From contig JAZKGZ010000003.1 of assembly GCA_040385645.1 (NCBI GenBank), forward strand, positions 62,001-126,000: a stretch of 64,000 nucleotides of DNA. The letters run 5' to 3'. This DNA is from JANXSS01 sp040385645 (lineage in GTDB: Bacteria; Pseudomonadota; Gammaproteobacteria; Burkholderiales; Burkholderiaceae_D). The notes beneath the pieces were generated by a model. The model was given only the letters and a program-made list of their open reading frames with translations, was not told the DNA's origin and searched no databases. A program made the position numbers and the translations under genes. Shown here piece by piece: positions 34,866 to 43,689 of the stretch (position 1 is its first letter; every line of letters begins with the position of its first letter).

Positions 34866-35828
34866 ATGCAAATGGATCTATCTGTCGTCATACCGGTGTA
34901 CAACGAGCAAGCTGGCTTGGGCAGGCTTTTCGAGCGACTGTACCCGGCGCTCGATATGCTCGGCCTGCGATATGAAATCATCTTCGTCAACGACGGCAGC
35001 AATGACCGTTCGCAGGCGATACTGGCCGATCAATTCCGTCTGCGCCCGGAAGTAACGCGCGTGGTGCTTTTCAACGGTAATTACGGGCAACACATGGCAA
35101 TCCTGGCTGGGTTTGCCAACACCCGAGGCGATATCGTCGTTACCCTGGATGCGGATCTGCAGAATCCGCCCGAAGAGATCGGCAGCCTGATAAAAAAGAT
35201 CAGCGAGGGATTCGACTATGTCGGCTCGATTCGTCATCAGCGTCGAGATTCGGCTTGGCGCACCCACGCATCGCGGGCAATGAACCGGCTACGCGAAAAA
35301 ATTACCAGAATCCATATGACCGACCAGGGCAACATGCTGCGCGCCTATGGGCGTAATGTCATTGACCTCATCAATCAATGCAGTGAAGTCAATACTTTTG
35401 TGCCGGCTCTGGCCTATACCTTTGCCCGCAATCCTACTGAAATCGTAGTGCAGCACGAGGAGCGGGCCGCAGGTGAATCCAAATATTCGCTCTATAGTCT
35501 GATACGCTTGAATTTCGATTTGGTAACCGGCTTTTCCCTGGTGCCATTGCAATTTTTTTCCTTGCTCGGCATCGCCTTGGCATTTCTGTCCGCGACCTTA
35601 TTCGTACTACTGCTGGTGCGCCGTTCGTTGTTCGGTGCCGAGGCGGACGGGGTGTTTACTTTGTTTGCGATCACTTTTTTCCTGATGGGCGTCATTCTCT
35701 TCGGCATTGGCCTGGTCGGCGAATACGTGGGCAGAATCTACGAGCAGGTCAGGGGGCGCCCGCGATACGTGGTGCAGGCCGTTCTACAACAAGATCATGT
35801 CGCGCAAGTATGGACTGAGAAATCCTGA
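34866..35828 (+). CDS. arnC: Undecaprenyl-phosphate L-Ara4FN transferase ArnC
   Basis: A 320-residue GT2 glycosyltransferase that moves 4-formamido-arabinose from UDP to undecaprenyl phosphate on the inner face of the membrane. The GT-A domain has LSVVIPVYNEQAGLGRLFERL, the VTLDADLQNPPEEI metal site and RHQRRDSAWRTHASR. Two hydrophobic helices at the end (about residues 230-290) anchor it. It starts 12 bases after arnB and its stop directly adjoins the next start, so the genes are coupled. Confidence 0.94.
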   Translation: MQMDLSVVIPVYNEQAGLGRLFERLYPALDMLGLRYEIIFVNDGSNDRSQAILADQFRLRPEVTRVVLFNGNYGQHMAILAGFANTRGDIVVTLDADLQNPPEEIGSLIKKISEGFDYVGSIRHQRRDSAWRTHASRAMNRLREKITRIHMTDQGNMLRAYGRNVIDLINQCSEVNTFVPALAYTFARNPTEIVVQHEERAAGESKYSLYSLIRLNFDLVTGFSLVPLQFFSLLGIALAFLSATLFVLLLVRRSLFGAEADGVFTLFAITFFLMGVILFGIGLVGEYVGRIYEQVRGRPRYVVQAVLQQDHVAQVWTEKS

Positions 35829-36749
35829 ATGCCGAAGCGCGCCGTCGTCTTTGCCTATCATGACGTCGGTGTACGCTGCCTGCAGGTCTTACTTCGACAT
35901 CAGGTAGATGTGGCGCTGGTTGTCACGCATGAAGATAATCCAGAAGAAAATATCTGGTTCGATTCGGTCGCTGCGTTATGTGCCGAACACGGTATCGAAT
36001 GTATCGCGCCCGTCGAGGTTACTTCCACCGGCTTGTTAGACCGGCTGGAGACGATACGGCCAGACCTTCTGTTCAGTTTCTACTACCGACATATGCTGCC
36101 GCCGTCGATACTCGAGCTTGCACGTGTCGGGGCATTCAATATGCACGGTTCGCTGCTGCCGAAATATCGTGGGCGTGCACCCGTGAATTGGGCGGTATTG
36201 CATGGCGAGACGGTTACCGGAGCGACCCTGCACGAGATGGTTGTCAAACCAGATGCCGGTGCCATCGTGGCCCAGACATCGGTGACAATCCTGCCGGACG
36301 ACACTGCACACGATGTCTTTGGCAAGGTTGTCATAGCAGCAGAGCAAACCCTCGCTCAAGTATTGCCAGCCATGTTGAACGGTCATATTCCGCGGCAGAT
36401 AAACGATCTGGCGCAAGGCAGTTATTTTAGTGGTCGAACCGCTGCCGATGGGTGTATAGATTGGACGCAGCCGGCGCAGGTGGTGTACAACCTGGTGCGG
36501 GCGGTCGCACCTCCCTACCCCGGTGCCTGGACAACGATCAACGATCACCGCTTCGTCGTGGTGGAAGCGCGCTTACTGCCCGATAAAATTTCGAATTTGC
36601 CTTTGGGGTTGACTCAGATAGAAGGCAAAATTTTAGGTATTTGCGGCGATGCCGGCGTGCTCGACATTCGCCGACTACACTCTGACGACAACTTAGTCAC
36701 GGCAAGCACTTTACAAGCGATATGCGCTACGACGCGTGAAGCCACTTGA
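35829..36749 (+). CDS. UDP-L-Ara4N formyltransferase (ArnA N-terminal half as a separate protein)
   Basis: A 306-residue methionyl-tRNA-formyltransferase-like enzyme that uses 10-formyl-tetrahydrofolate to N-formylate UDP-L-Ara4N. It has the catalytic Asn-x-His in FNMHGSLLPKYRGRAPVNW and the Asp in VVKPDAGAI. This is the part that makes up residues 1-300 of the two-domain ArnA of E. coli. Here it ends with its own stop, and the dehydrogenase half begins 13 bases later with its own ATG, so the split is genuine and not a frameshift. Its ATG follows the arnC stop with no gap. Confidence 0.93.
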   Translation: MPKRAVVFAYHDVGVRCLQVLLRHQVDVALVVTHEDNPEENIWFDSVAALCAEHGIECIAPVEVTSTGLLDRLETIRPDLLFSFYYRHMLPPSILELARVGAFNMHGSLLPKYRGRAPVNWAVLHGETVTGATLHEMVVKPDAGAIVAQTSVTILPDDTAHDVFGKVVIAAEQTLAQVLPAMLNGHIPRQINDLAQGSYFSGRTAADGCIDWTQPAQVVYNLVRAVAPPYPGAWTTINDHRFVVVEARLLPDKISNLPLGLTQIEGKILGICGDAGVLDIRRLHSDDNLVTASTLQAICATTREAT

Positions 36750-36762
36750 ATACAGCAGGCAC

Positions 36763-37815
36763 ATGAAAAAAATCCTCATCCTCGGCATCAATGGCTTTAT
36801 CGGCCATCATCTTTCGAAACGCATTTTGGAAACGACCGATTGGGAAGTGTACGGCATGGACATGATGTCCAACCGCATCACCGGCGTGCTTGACGACCCG
36901 CGTTATGCACGGCGTATGTATTTTTTCGAGGGCGACATCACCATCAACAAAGAGTGGGTCGAGTACCATATCAAAAAATGCGATGTGATCCTCCCTCTGG
37001 TGGCGATCGCTACGCCCTCCACGTACGTCAAGGCACCGTTGAAAGTATTCGAACTTGATTTCGAAGCCAACTTGCCGATCGTTCGCTCTGCTGCCAAATA
37101 CGGCAAACATCTGGTCTTTCCCTCCACCTCCGAAGTGTATGGCATGTCGGAAGATGCCGAGTTCGATCCTGCAAGCTCGAACATGGTGTACGGCCCGATC
37201 GATAAGCCTCGGTGGATTTATGCCTGCGCCAAACAGTTGATGGACCGGGTGATCTGGGGGTACGGTATGGAGGGATTGAATTTTACGCTGTTCCGCCCAT
37301 TCAACTGGATCGGCGCCGGCCTCGACTCAATTCATACCGCGAAGGAAGGCAGTTCACGGGTCGTCACGCAGTTTTTCGGGCATATCGTGCGAGGAGAAAA
37401 TATTTCCCTGGTTGACGGCGGTGCGCAAAAGCGTACCTTCACTTATATCGACGACGGTATCGACGCATTGATCGCAGTTATCGCCAATCGAAACAACATT
37501 GCCAGTGGCAAAATCTACAACATTGGCAATCCAAGCAATAATTATTCGATCCGTGAGTTGGCAACGATGATGTTGCAACTAGCTGCCGACTATCCGGAAT
37601 ACAGTGAAGCGGCCAGGCAGGTCAGCCTGCTCGAAACAACGGCCAGCAAATACTACGGCGCGGGCTATCAGGACGTTCAAAACCGGGTACCGAAAATTGA
37701 CAATACCTGCGCTGAATTGGAATGGCGGCCACGCACTGAAATGGCTGAAGCCTTACGCAACATCTTCGAAGCGTATCGCAGTCAAGTCGCGGAAGCGAAA
37801 GCATTGGTCGATTAA
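36763..37815 (+). CDS. UDP-glucuronate C4-decarboxylase (ArnA C-terminal half as a separate protein)
   Basis: A 350-residue extended SDR that oxidises and decarboxylates UDP-glucuronic acid to UDP-4-keto-arabinose, the first committed step. It starts MKKILILGINGFIGHHLSKR with the GxxGxxG motif. PSTSEVYGM and YxxxK in WIYACAKQLMDR are the catalytic residues, and LFRPFNWIGAG and KRTFTYIDDGI are ArnA-type blocks. ATG 36763 is chosen over an in-frame start at 36736 because it fits the fold and avoids overlap with the preceding gene. It should act with the formyltransferase next door, perhaps as a complex. Confidence 0.94.
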   Translation: MKKILILGINGFIGHHLSKRILETTDWEVYGMDMMSNRITGVLDDPRYARRMYFFEGDITINKEWVEYHIKKCDVILPLVAIATPSTYVKAPLKVFELDFEANLPIVRSAAKYGKHLVFPSTSEVYGMSEDAEFDPASSNMVYGPIDKPRWIYACAKQLMDRVIWGYGMEGLNFTLFRPFNWIGAGLDSIHTAKEGSSRVVTQFFGHIVRGENISLVDGGAQKRTFTYIDDGIDALIAVIANRNNIASGKIYNIGNPSNNYSIRELATMMLQLAADYPEYSEAARQVSLLETTASKYYGAGYQDVQNRVPKIDNTCAELEWRPRTEMAEALRNIFEAYRSQVAEAKALVD

Positions 37816-37819
37816 CGCC

Positions 37820-38788
37820 ATGCCACTCATGACACTGAAGGTCGATGTCGATACCTACCGTGGTACTCGCGAAGGCGTACCGGCCTTGGTGCGCATGCTG
37901 CTTGGAGCGCACGCCGACGCAACCTTCCTGTTTTCTCTTGGACCCGATCATACAGGGTGGGCACTGCGTCGACTCTTACGGCCAGGGTTCCTGCAGAAAG
38001 TTTCGCGCACTTCGGTCGTGGAGCACTATGGCTTAAAAACCTTACTCTACGGCGTACTTCTGCCTGCACCGGACATTGGACACGGCTGTGCCGATGAAAT
38101 GCGAAGCGTGCGAGATGCCGGATTCGAATGCGGCATCCACGCCTGGGATCATGTGGTCTGGCACGACAATGCGCGCCATGAAGATGCAGGCTGGACGACC
38201 AAAATGATGCAACGGGCATATGAGCGTTTCAGCACGATCTTCGGCGTACGACCTAGTACCCATGGCGCAGCCGGCTGGCAGATGAATCCGCATGCTTTCA
38301 GAGAATTAGATGCATTCGGTTTTGCGTACGCTTCCGACGGCCGTGCCTGTTTGAATCACGACGGCACCCTGTACGACCCTGCGGCCGGTCCGTACCGAAT
38401 CGGCCATGGAGAGTCAGCGATGGCTTGCATTCAAATGCCAACCACATTACCTACGATCGATGAATTGCTGGGCCAGGTAATCGACGGCAGGGTAATCGAT
38501 ACCGACTCCATCGTTGCCACGATACTCGGGCTAACAGCAATTCCACGCGACCATGTATTTACTTTGCATGCCGAGCTTGAAGGTCAGAAGTTTGCCCCGA
38601 TCTTCCAACGGTTATTAAGTGGCTGGAAGTCTCAGGGTTACGAGATGGCTTCGATGGCGACGTACTACGCAAAGCTCGATCGAGAATCGTTGCCTGTTGC
38701 TGAAATTTGCTGGGGAGCCATACCGGGGCGATCTGGTGAAGTAATATTGCAGCCGAAGCATCCAGTGATCTTGACTGCCGAAGCATGA
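37820..38788 (+). CDS. arnD: 4-deoxy-4-formamido-L-arabinose-phosphoundecaprenol deformylase ArnD
   Basis: A 322-residue NodB-type deformylase that removes the formyl group once the sugar is on the lipid carrier, which makes the step one-way. It begins MTLKVDVDTYRGTREG with the metal-binding Asp; CGIHAWDHVVWHD and THGAAGWQMN carry the His and substrate residues. The start follows the previous stop by 4 bases. With this gene the window holds every step from UDP-glucuronate to lipid A transfer. UDP-glucose dehydrogenase (ugd) and an ArnE/ArnF flippase are not in the window. Confidence 0.94.
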   Translation: MPLMTLKVDVDTYRGTREGVPALVRMLLGAHADATFLFSLGPDHTGWALRRLLRPGFLQKVSRTSVVEHYGLKTLLYGVLLPAPDIGHGCADEMRSVRDAGFECGIHAWDHVVWHDNARHEDAGWTTKMMQRAYERFSTIFGVRPSTHGAAGWQMNPHAFRELDAFGFAYASDGRACLNHDGTLYDPAAGPYRIGHGESAMACIQMPTTLPTIDELLGQVIDGRVIDTDSIVATILGLTAIPRDHVFTLHAELEGQKFAPIFQRLLSGWKSQGYEMASMATYYAKLDRESLPVAEICWGAIPGRSGEVILQPKHPVILTAEA

Positions 38789-38832
38789 ATGCGACGCCCT
38801 GCAACTGGGTACAACCAACGATGTCCTTGAAC

Positions 38833-38838
38833 AAGGAG
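38833..38838 (+). promoter_or_regulatory. Ribosome binding site that sets the bcp start
   Basis: AAGGAG lies 6 bases before GTG 38845. Two in-frame upstream starts (38785 and 38821) have no comparable site, so GTG 38845 is preferred. Confidence 0.7.
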
Positions 38839-38844
38839 ATTTCC

Positions 38845-39339
38845 GTGTCAGATGCAACGCTCGCGCAGGATACGAGCATTCCCGATCATAGCGTTGGCAT
38901 GACCAACGGTGGCACGTTTTCCCTGTCGAATTTTAGAAATCGAAATATCGTATTGTTCTTTTATCCAAAAGATGGCACGCCGGGGTGCACGACCGAAAGC
39001 ATCAATTTTCGTGATTTGTACGACCAATTTCAGGCAGCCAACACCGAAGTATTCGGCGTTAGCCGCGATAGTTTGCGCTCTCACGAAGCGTTCAAAGCCA
39101 AACTCGGTATGCCGTTCGAATTAATTTCCGATGTAGACGAAGTTCTCTGCAATCTTTTTTCGGTCATCAAAAATCGCAACATGTATGGCAAGCAGGTGCG
39201 CGGAATCGAGCGTTCAACCTTTGTCATTGACGTCGGCGGCAGATTGGTGAAAGAATGGAGAGGCTTAAAAGTAGCTGGACACGTGGACGATGTGCTGGCT
39301 TACGTACGTACACTGCCCGGCACCGAATCCCGACTGTAG
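38845..39339 (+). CDS. bcp: Thioredoxin-dependent thiol peroxidase (Bcp/PrxQ)
   Basis: A 164-residue peroxiredoxin that reduces H2O2 and organic hydroperoxides with thioredoxin. The peroxidatic Cys is in PKDGTPGCTTESINFRD. The position five residues on, where many Bcp proteins have the resolving Cys, is Ile or Asn here; another Cys in DEVLCNLF might serve instead, or the enzyme may be of 1-Cys type. The gene follows arnD, with the longest possible reading frame overlapping it by 4 bases, so it may be co-transcribed. A probable terminator follows. Confidence 0.9.
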   Translation: MSDATLAQDTSIPDHSVGMTNGGTFSLSNFRNRNIVLFFYPKDGTPGCTTESINFRDLYDQFQAANTEVFGVSRDSLRSHEAFKAKLGMPFELISDVDEVLCNLFSVIKNRNMYGKQVRGIERSTFVIDVGGRLVKEWRGLKVAGHVDDVLAYVRTLPGTESRL

Positions 39340-39442
39340 CGTTCGGTCGGATATTTATCGAAGCATGCCGTTGAAAGTGCCCGATTTGCCCTCATTGCAT
39401 TTCTTTGTCTTAAGCAAAAGCCGCATACGAAACGAGCATTCA

Positions 39443-39464
39443 GCCGTTCGGAGCGGTTTTTTTT
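39443..39464 (+). terminator. Probable terminator after bcp
   Basis: A short GC-rich stem (about 39444-39447 with 39453-39456) followed by a run of eight T at 39457-39464. It ends the arn-bcp transcript before phoH. Confidence 0.6.
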
Positions 39465-39536
39465 CAGCTCTCCCGACCTTATCGCAACCGTCCGACGTCA
39501 ATCGGTTTTTCTTCCACGTTCAAGATCGAGACCCCG

Positions 39537-41192
39537 ATGCCCCTGCCTAAATTACCTACCAAACCCGCCGCACTTCTTTCGACCAGCGAATACCCGGTTC
39601 CCGAAAAAGGCAAAACTGTCAAACCGCTGACGTTGATCGAACCTGCATCGCCGCCAACCGAAGCGAAAGAAATCGATCCGGACGTCAGACCGAAAATTTC
39701 TGCGCCTGCCGGCAAGCCACGCGTCGGACGCAAAACCGCGATCGCTGCAGTCAAAACGGTTGCAGGACGTACGTCACCGAAATCGGCACAAACCAAACTG
39801 TTCGTGCTCGATACCAACGTATTGATGCACGATCCGACATCGCTGTTTCGATTCGAAGAGCACGATGTCTATTTGCCGATGATGACGCTGGAAGAATTGG
39901 ACGATCACAAAAAAGGCATGTCCGAAGTTGCCCGCAATGCGCGGCAGGTATCGCGTTCGCTCGATGCTTTGATCAGCGGTACAGCGGATATTGCAATCGA
40001 CGAAGGTATCCCGCTTTCTAAGCTTGGCAACAAAGATGCACGCGGCAGACTATTTTTCCAGACAAAGCTGGCTAATGTCACGCTTCCGGAAGGCTTGCCA
40101 GAAGGTAAGGCGGACAATCAGATTCTCGGTGTCGTTCGCGCTCTCGAATCGCAGTATCCCGGTCGCGCAATCGTTTTGGTATCAAAAGATATCAACATGC
40201 GCATCAAGGCTTGCGCCATGGGCCTGCCGGCCGAAGAGTATTTCAACGATCACGTGTTGGAAGATACGGATCTGCTGTACTCGGGCATTCTGCAATTACC
40301 CGACGACTTTTGGAACAAGCATGGCAAAGGCATGGAATCCTGGCAGGAAAACAAGCACGGTACCGGCTATACGTTCTACCGACTGACCGGTCCGACGGTG
40401 CCGGCGATGCTGGTCAACCAATTTGTTTTTCTCGAGCCTAAAAGTGGTGAAGCAGCATTCTACGGCCATGTCACTCAGATCAACGGCAAGACTGCCGTCA
40501 TTCGTACGCTGCGAGACTATGCACATGCCAAAAATAGCGTATGGGGTATCAAAGCCCGCAACCGCGAACAAAATTTTGCGTTGAATTTATTGATGGATCC
40601 GGAATGCGATTTCGTTACATTGCTCGGGCAAGCCGGCACCGGCAAAACCCTGCTAGCCCTGGCTGCCGGACTGGCGCAGGTGCTGGAAACGAAAACCTAC
40701 AATGAAATTATCGTCACCCGGGTCACCGTGCCGGTCGGCGAAGACATCGGATTTCTGCCAGGTACCGAGGAAGAGAAAATGTCACCCTGGATGGGTGCCT
40801 TCGACGACAATCTTGAGGTGCTCAACAAGTCCGATTCGGATGCCGGCGAGTGGGGCCGCGCCGCCACCCAAGATCTAATCCGTTCGCGGATCAAGATCAA
40901 GTCGCTCAACTTCATGCGCGGACGTACCTTCGTCAACAAATTCCTGATCGTCGACGAAGCGCAAAACCTGACGCCAAAACAGATTAAGACACTGGTCACA
41001 CGTGCCGGGCCCGGCACCAAAATCATTTGCCTCGGCAATATTGCGCAGATCGACACGCCATACCTCACTGAAGGCTCCAGCGGCCTGACCTATGTTGTCG
41101 ACCGTTTCAAAGGTTGGGCACATAGTGGGCACGTGACGCTGGCGCGTGGCGAGCGTTCGAGGCTGGCAGACCATGCGAGCGAGGTACTTTAA
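39537..41192 (+). CDS. PhoH-family ATPase with N-terminal PIN domain
   Basis: A 551-residue PIN-PhoH (PhoH2-type) protein. After a ~80-residue Lys/Pro-rich leader comes a PIN RNase domain (KLFVLDTNVLMHD, LEELDDHKK, SKDINMRIKA with the acidic residues). The C-terminal half is a PhoH P-loop ATPase (LLGQAGTGKTLLALAAGL, then FLIVDEAQNLTPKQIKTLVTRAG). Such proteins are RNA helicase/RNase-like enzymes. The start at 39537 has only a weak ribosome site, so some leader residues may be outside the real gene. It stands alone between bcp and an orphan gene. Confidence 0.92.
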   Translation: MPLPKLPTKPAALLSTSEYPVPEKGKTVKPLTLIEPASPPTEAKEIDPDVRPKISAPAGKPRVGRKTAIAAVKTVAGRTSPKSAQTKLFVLDTNVLMHDPTSLFRFEEHDVYLPMMTLEELDDHKKGMSEVARNARQVSRSLDALISGTADIAIDEGIPLSKLGNKDARGRLFFQTKLANVTLPEGLPEGKADNQILGVVRALESQYPGRAIVLVSKDINMRIKACAMGLPAEEYFNDHVLEDTDLLYSGILQLPDDFWNKHGKGMESWQENKHGTGYTFYRLTGPTVPAMLVNQFVFLEPKSGEAAFYGHVTQINGKTAVIRTLRDYAHAKNSVWGIKARNREQNFALNLLMDPECDFVTLLGQAGTGKTLLALAAGLAQVLETKTYNEIIVTRVTVPVGEDIGFLPGTEEEKMSPWMGAFDDNLEVLNKSDSDAGEWGRAATQDLIRSRIKIKSLNFMRGRTFVNKFLIVDEAQNLTPKQIKTLVTRAGPGTKIICLGNIAQIDTPYLTEGSSGLTYVVDRFKGWAHSGHVTLARGERSRLADHASEVL

Positions 41193-41286
41193 TCGACAAT
41201 GCTTTGCGATTTTGCAAGGTTGAGGTTGTTTGACCGACTAAAGTTGACTTTCCATTTCGTCTCCTTGATTTCATATCGGATATCTC

Positions 41287-42651
41287 ATGCCAATCAACAC
41301 CCCAAACCTTGACAAACTAACCAACGATTTAAGGGCGCTTCTGCAGTTTTCCGAGAACGCAGAGGCTGCTCGGCGAAAACCGGCGGCACCTGCGATACCC
41401 GAACCGATTGGACGCGTCAATAACGCTTTGCTAGAGTTGCGTGGCAGGCGCAGTATGCTCGGTCCTACTCAACGTGAAGCTGTGGATAAAATCGGCATGT
41501 TTTACAATCTGACGACGACTGCCGTAAAAAACGAAGATATCTACCGTATTCCGGACCGTGAGCGCAAACGCATGCCCGACAGGGACCGCCTTACGTTGAA
41601 ACGCAGTGCCAGTTATCTACTTAACAGCAGCGCTCTTCATACCCTGCACGACGAGGTGGAAAAAATTCCATACGAGGCGGGAATGATTGGCCATTCCACA
41701 TCGACGATGATGGTCAACGCGATTGCCAATAGCGTCAAGTTTCAAACCGAGCATATAAAAGACGCGGCGCTTGCAGAAGCCCGGCGAGGCGAAAGAATAT
41801 GTCCAATGACTTTGCAGCCGCAGCTTCTTCGTAGTTACCTGCGCGAGCACGATCACTTGTTTGAGCGGCTCATTCTTGCCTGCGATCTACCGGCATCAGC
41901 AAGAGACCGTGTAGCAGCGCCGGTACTTCAAAAGCTGGCAGTTGCATATTTTGACGCATCGGTCGGCTATCCCGGAGCGCCGACGACCCGGCCCGACCAA
42001 ATAGAGGTAAACGTCGGTAGCGTCGATGAATGCACCATCGAGGAAGATCGCCGGAATCAGATAAAGTTGACGATTACTCTGGACAATAATAATTTAGCGC
42101 AGTTTTGTAATAGCCCACTTCCGCTAATGGAAGATTGTGAAAATAGGAAAGACGTTTTCAGAGCCCACACATTACAAGGTTTTGGCGATCATGAACCCCG
42201 TAAAAAAATGGCCGCCTTTTATGTGCAGGCGCTACTACAGAAACTTTCAGACACGCAGGAAAACATGGGCTTAGGCGACCTGCAAAACAAATTGCGCGAC
42301 CGCTCGGCGCGCATCAAGGCGCAACAAGCCGCTAGTCGCACGCTTTCGGAAATGAGTTACGAAGGAAGTGAAGGATTTGCCGATGGTGTTGCTTGGGAAA
42401 ATGGGCAGCCCTCGATGCGGTCGGTCGCGACCAGAAAAATGAAGCAGTTATGGGTGTTAGACAATGAGTTCAAATCGAAATACGGCTCGCAACTCATTAC
42501 CAGTCCACGCATTAACGACTGGATACATTCGCCTTCGAGCGCTATGGATCTGATGGCACTGGAGAAACCGGCCGTTCGTTTGCAAATTCAAGTGCCGTCG
42601 TTGACCGGCCAGGCACTGCTGGAAACCCCCGCTTTTAAGGACCCAGATTAA
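41287..42651 (+). CDS. Orphan protein of unknown function
   Basis: A 454-residue hydrophilic protein that I cannot assign to any family. It has no signal peptide, membrane helix, Walker motif or obvious catalytic signature. It is mostly predicted helical by its composition, with Arg/Lys/Glu-rich stretches such as RIPDRERKRMPDRDRL, an acidic segment DECTIEEDRR, and a C-terminal Ala/Gln helix (DRSARIKAQQAASRTL). A Pro-rich stretch (KPAAPAIPEPIG) lies near residues 33-44. The 3' end overlaps the convergent phosphate transporter by 17 bases. Its position as a lone gene between conserved genes, and its style, resemble the phosphatase-like orphan at 15768; a secreted effector is possible but unproven. 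Confidence 0.7.
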   Translation: MPINTPNLDKLTNDLRALLQFSENAEAARRKPAAPAIPEPIGRVNNALLELRGRRSMLGPTQREAVDKIGMFYNLTTTAVKNEDIYRIPDRERKRMPDRDRLTLKRSASYLLNSSALHTLHDEVEKIPYEAGMIGHSTSTMMVNAIANSVKFQTEHIKDAALAEARRGERICPMTLQPQLLRSYLREHDHLFERLILACDLPASARDRVAAPVLQKLAVAYFDASVGYPGAPTTRPDQIEVNVGSVDECTIEEDRRNQIKLTITLDNNNLAQFCNSPLPLMEDCENRKDVFRAHTLQGFGDHEPRKKMAAFYVQALLQKLSDTQENMGLGDLQNKLRDRSARIKAQQAASRTLSEMSYEGSEGFADGVAWENGQPSMRSVATRKMKQLWVLDNEFKSKYGSQLITSPRINDWIHSPSSAMDLMALEKPAVRLQIQVPSLTGQALLETPAFKDPD

Positions 42652-43654
42652 ATATCAGCGTCCCTATCCACCATGCCAGCCCACCCAAAAATGCGGACGC
42701 AGGTATGGTGGCGATCCATGTCCACATGATGCTGCCGGCGATACCCCAGCGTACCGCCGAAGTCTTGCGCGCTGAGCCGACGCCAACGATTGCGCCAGTG
42801 ATCGTATGGGTAGTCGATACTGGAATGCCCAAATAAGTCGCTATGAAAAGCATGGTGGCCCCACCGCTTTCTGCGCAAAAACCACCCACCGGGCGTAATT
42901 TCGTGATGCGCTGGCCCATCGTCCGTACGATGCGCCAACCGCCGAGCAAAGTACCGATACCGATGACTGCATAACAGTTAAAAGCCACCCAAGATGGTAA
43001 TGCAGTGCCGGAAGATGTATAGCCGGAGACCAGCAAAAGCATCGAGATGATACCGATGGTTTTCTGCGCATCGTTGCCACCGTGGCCCAGACTATACATC
43101 GACGTAGAAATCAACTGCAGCCTGCGAAACCATTGATCGACGCGGCGCGGAGTGGACCGTACGAAAAACCACGATACCAAAATCATGAACAACGCACCGA
43201 ATAGAAAACCGAACAACGGTGAAAGCAGGATAAAAACAATTATTTTTATCAAGCCTGCCTGTAACACGGCAAACGTACCGGCTTTAGCGATCGCAGCGCC
43301 TGCGAGCCCGCCGATGAGCGCATGCGATGACGATGAAGGTGTGCCTCGATACCAGGTAATCAAATTCCAAATGATTGCAGCGCAAAGCGCTCCGAAGATG
43401 ACGATATGATCGATCGCATTCGGATCGACGACGTCGTTGACGATACTCGTAGCAACATTTAGCTGGAAAACCAGTACCGCCGCGACGTTGCACACCGCAG
43501 CAAGAATGACGGCATTACGTGGTCTCAGTACACCGGTCGAGACGATTGTGGCAATGGCGTCGGCAGCATCGTGAAAGCCATTCAAAAAATTGAATACCAG
43601 GGCGAGCAAAAGCAGAAAGCCGAGCGTATAGATACTGAGTTGCAAAGTTTGCAT
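42635..43654 (-). CDS. Low-affinity inorganic phosphate transporter (Pit family)
   Basis: A 339-residue membrane protein that imports phosphate as a metal-phosphate complex driven by protons. The repeated family motif is seen as FNFLNGFHDAADAIAT at the N-terminus and SLGHGGNDAQKTIG in the second half, with IPVSTTHTITGAIVGVG before the end. About nine or ten helices. It lies 35 bases after the DUF47 gene on the same strand; that pairing is standard, the DUF47 protein being its regulator. Confidence 0.94.
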   Translation of the reverse strand: MQTLQLSIYTLGFLLLLALVFNFLNGFHDAADAIATIVSTGVLRPRNAVILAAVCNVAAVLVFQLNVATSIVNDVVDPNAIDHIVIFGALCAAIIWNLITWYRGTPSSSSHALIGGLAGAAIAKAGTFAVLQAGLIKIIVFILLSPLFGFLFGALFMILVSWFFVRSTPRRVDQWFRRLQLISTSMYSLGHGGNDAQKTIGIISMLLLVSGYTSSGTALPSWVAFNCYAVIGIGTLLGGWRIVRTMGQRITKLRPVGGFCAESGGATMLFIATYLGIPVSTTHTITGAIVGVGSARKTSAVRWGIAGSIMWTWIATIPASAFLGGLAWWIGTLIFNLGP

Positions 43655-43689
43655 GAAAATTTTTCTATCGGCTGCCCGGATTAGGCAGT

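Noticed and set aside
35829..37815. The formyltransferase and decarboxylase genes as a frameshifted single arnA
   Set aside because: Each has a full domain, its own stop and start, and a 13-base gap; the split form is known in other bacteria.
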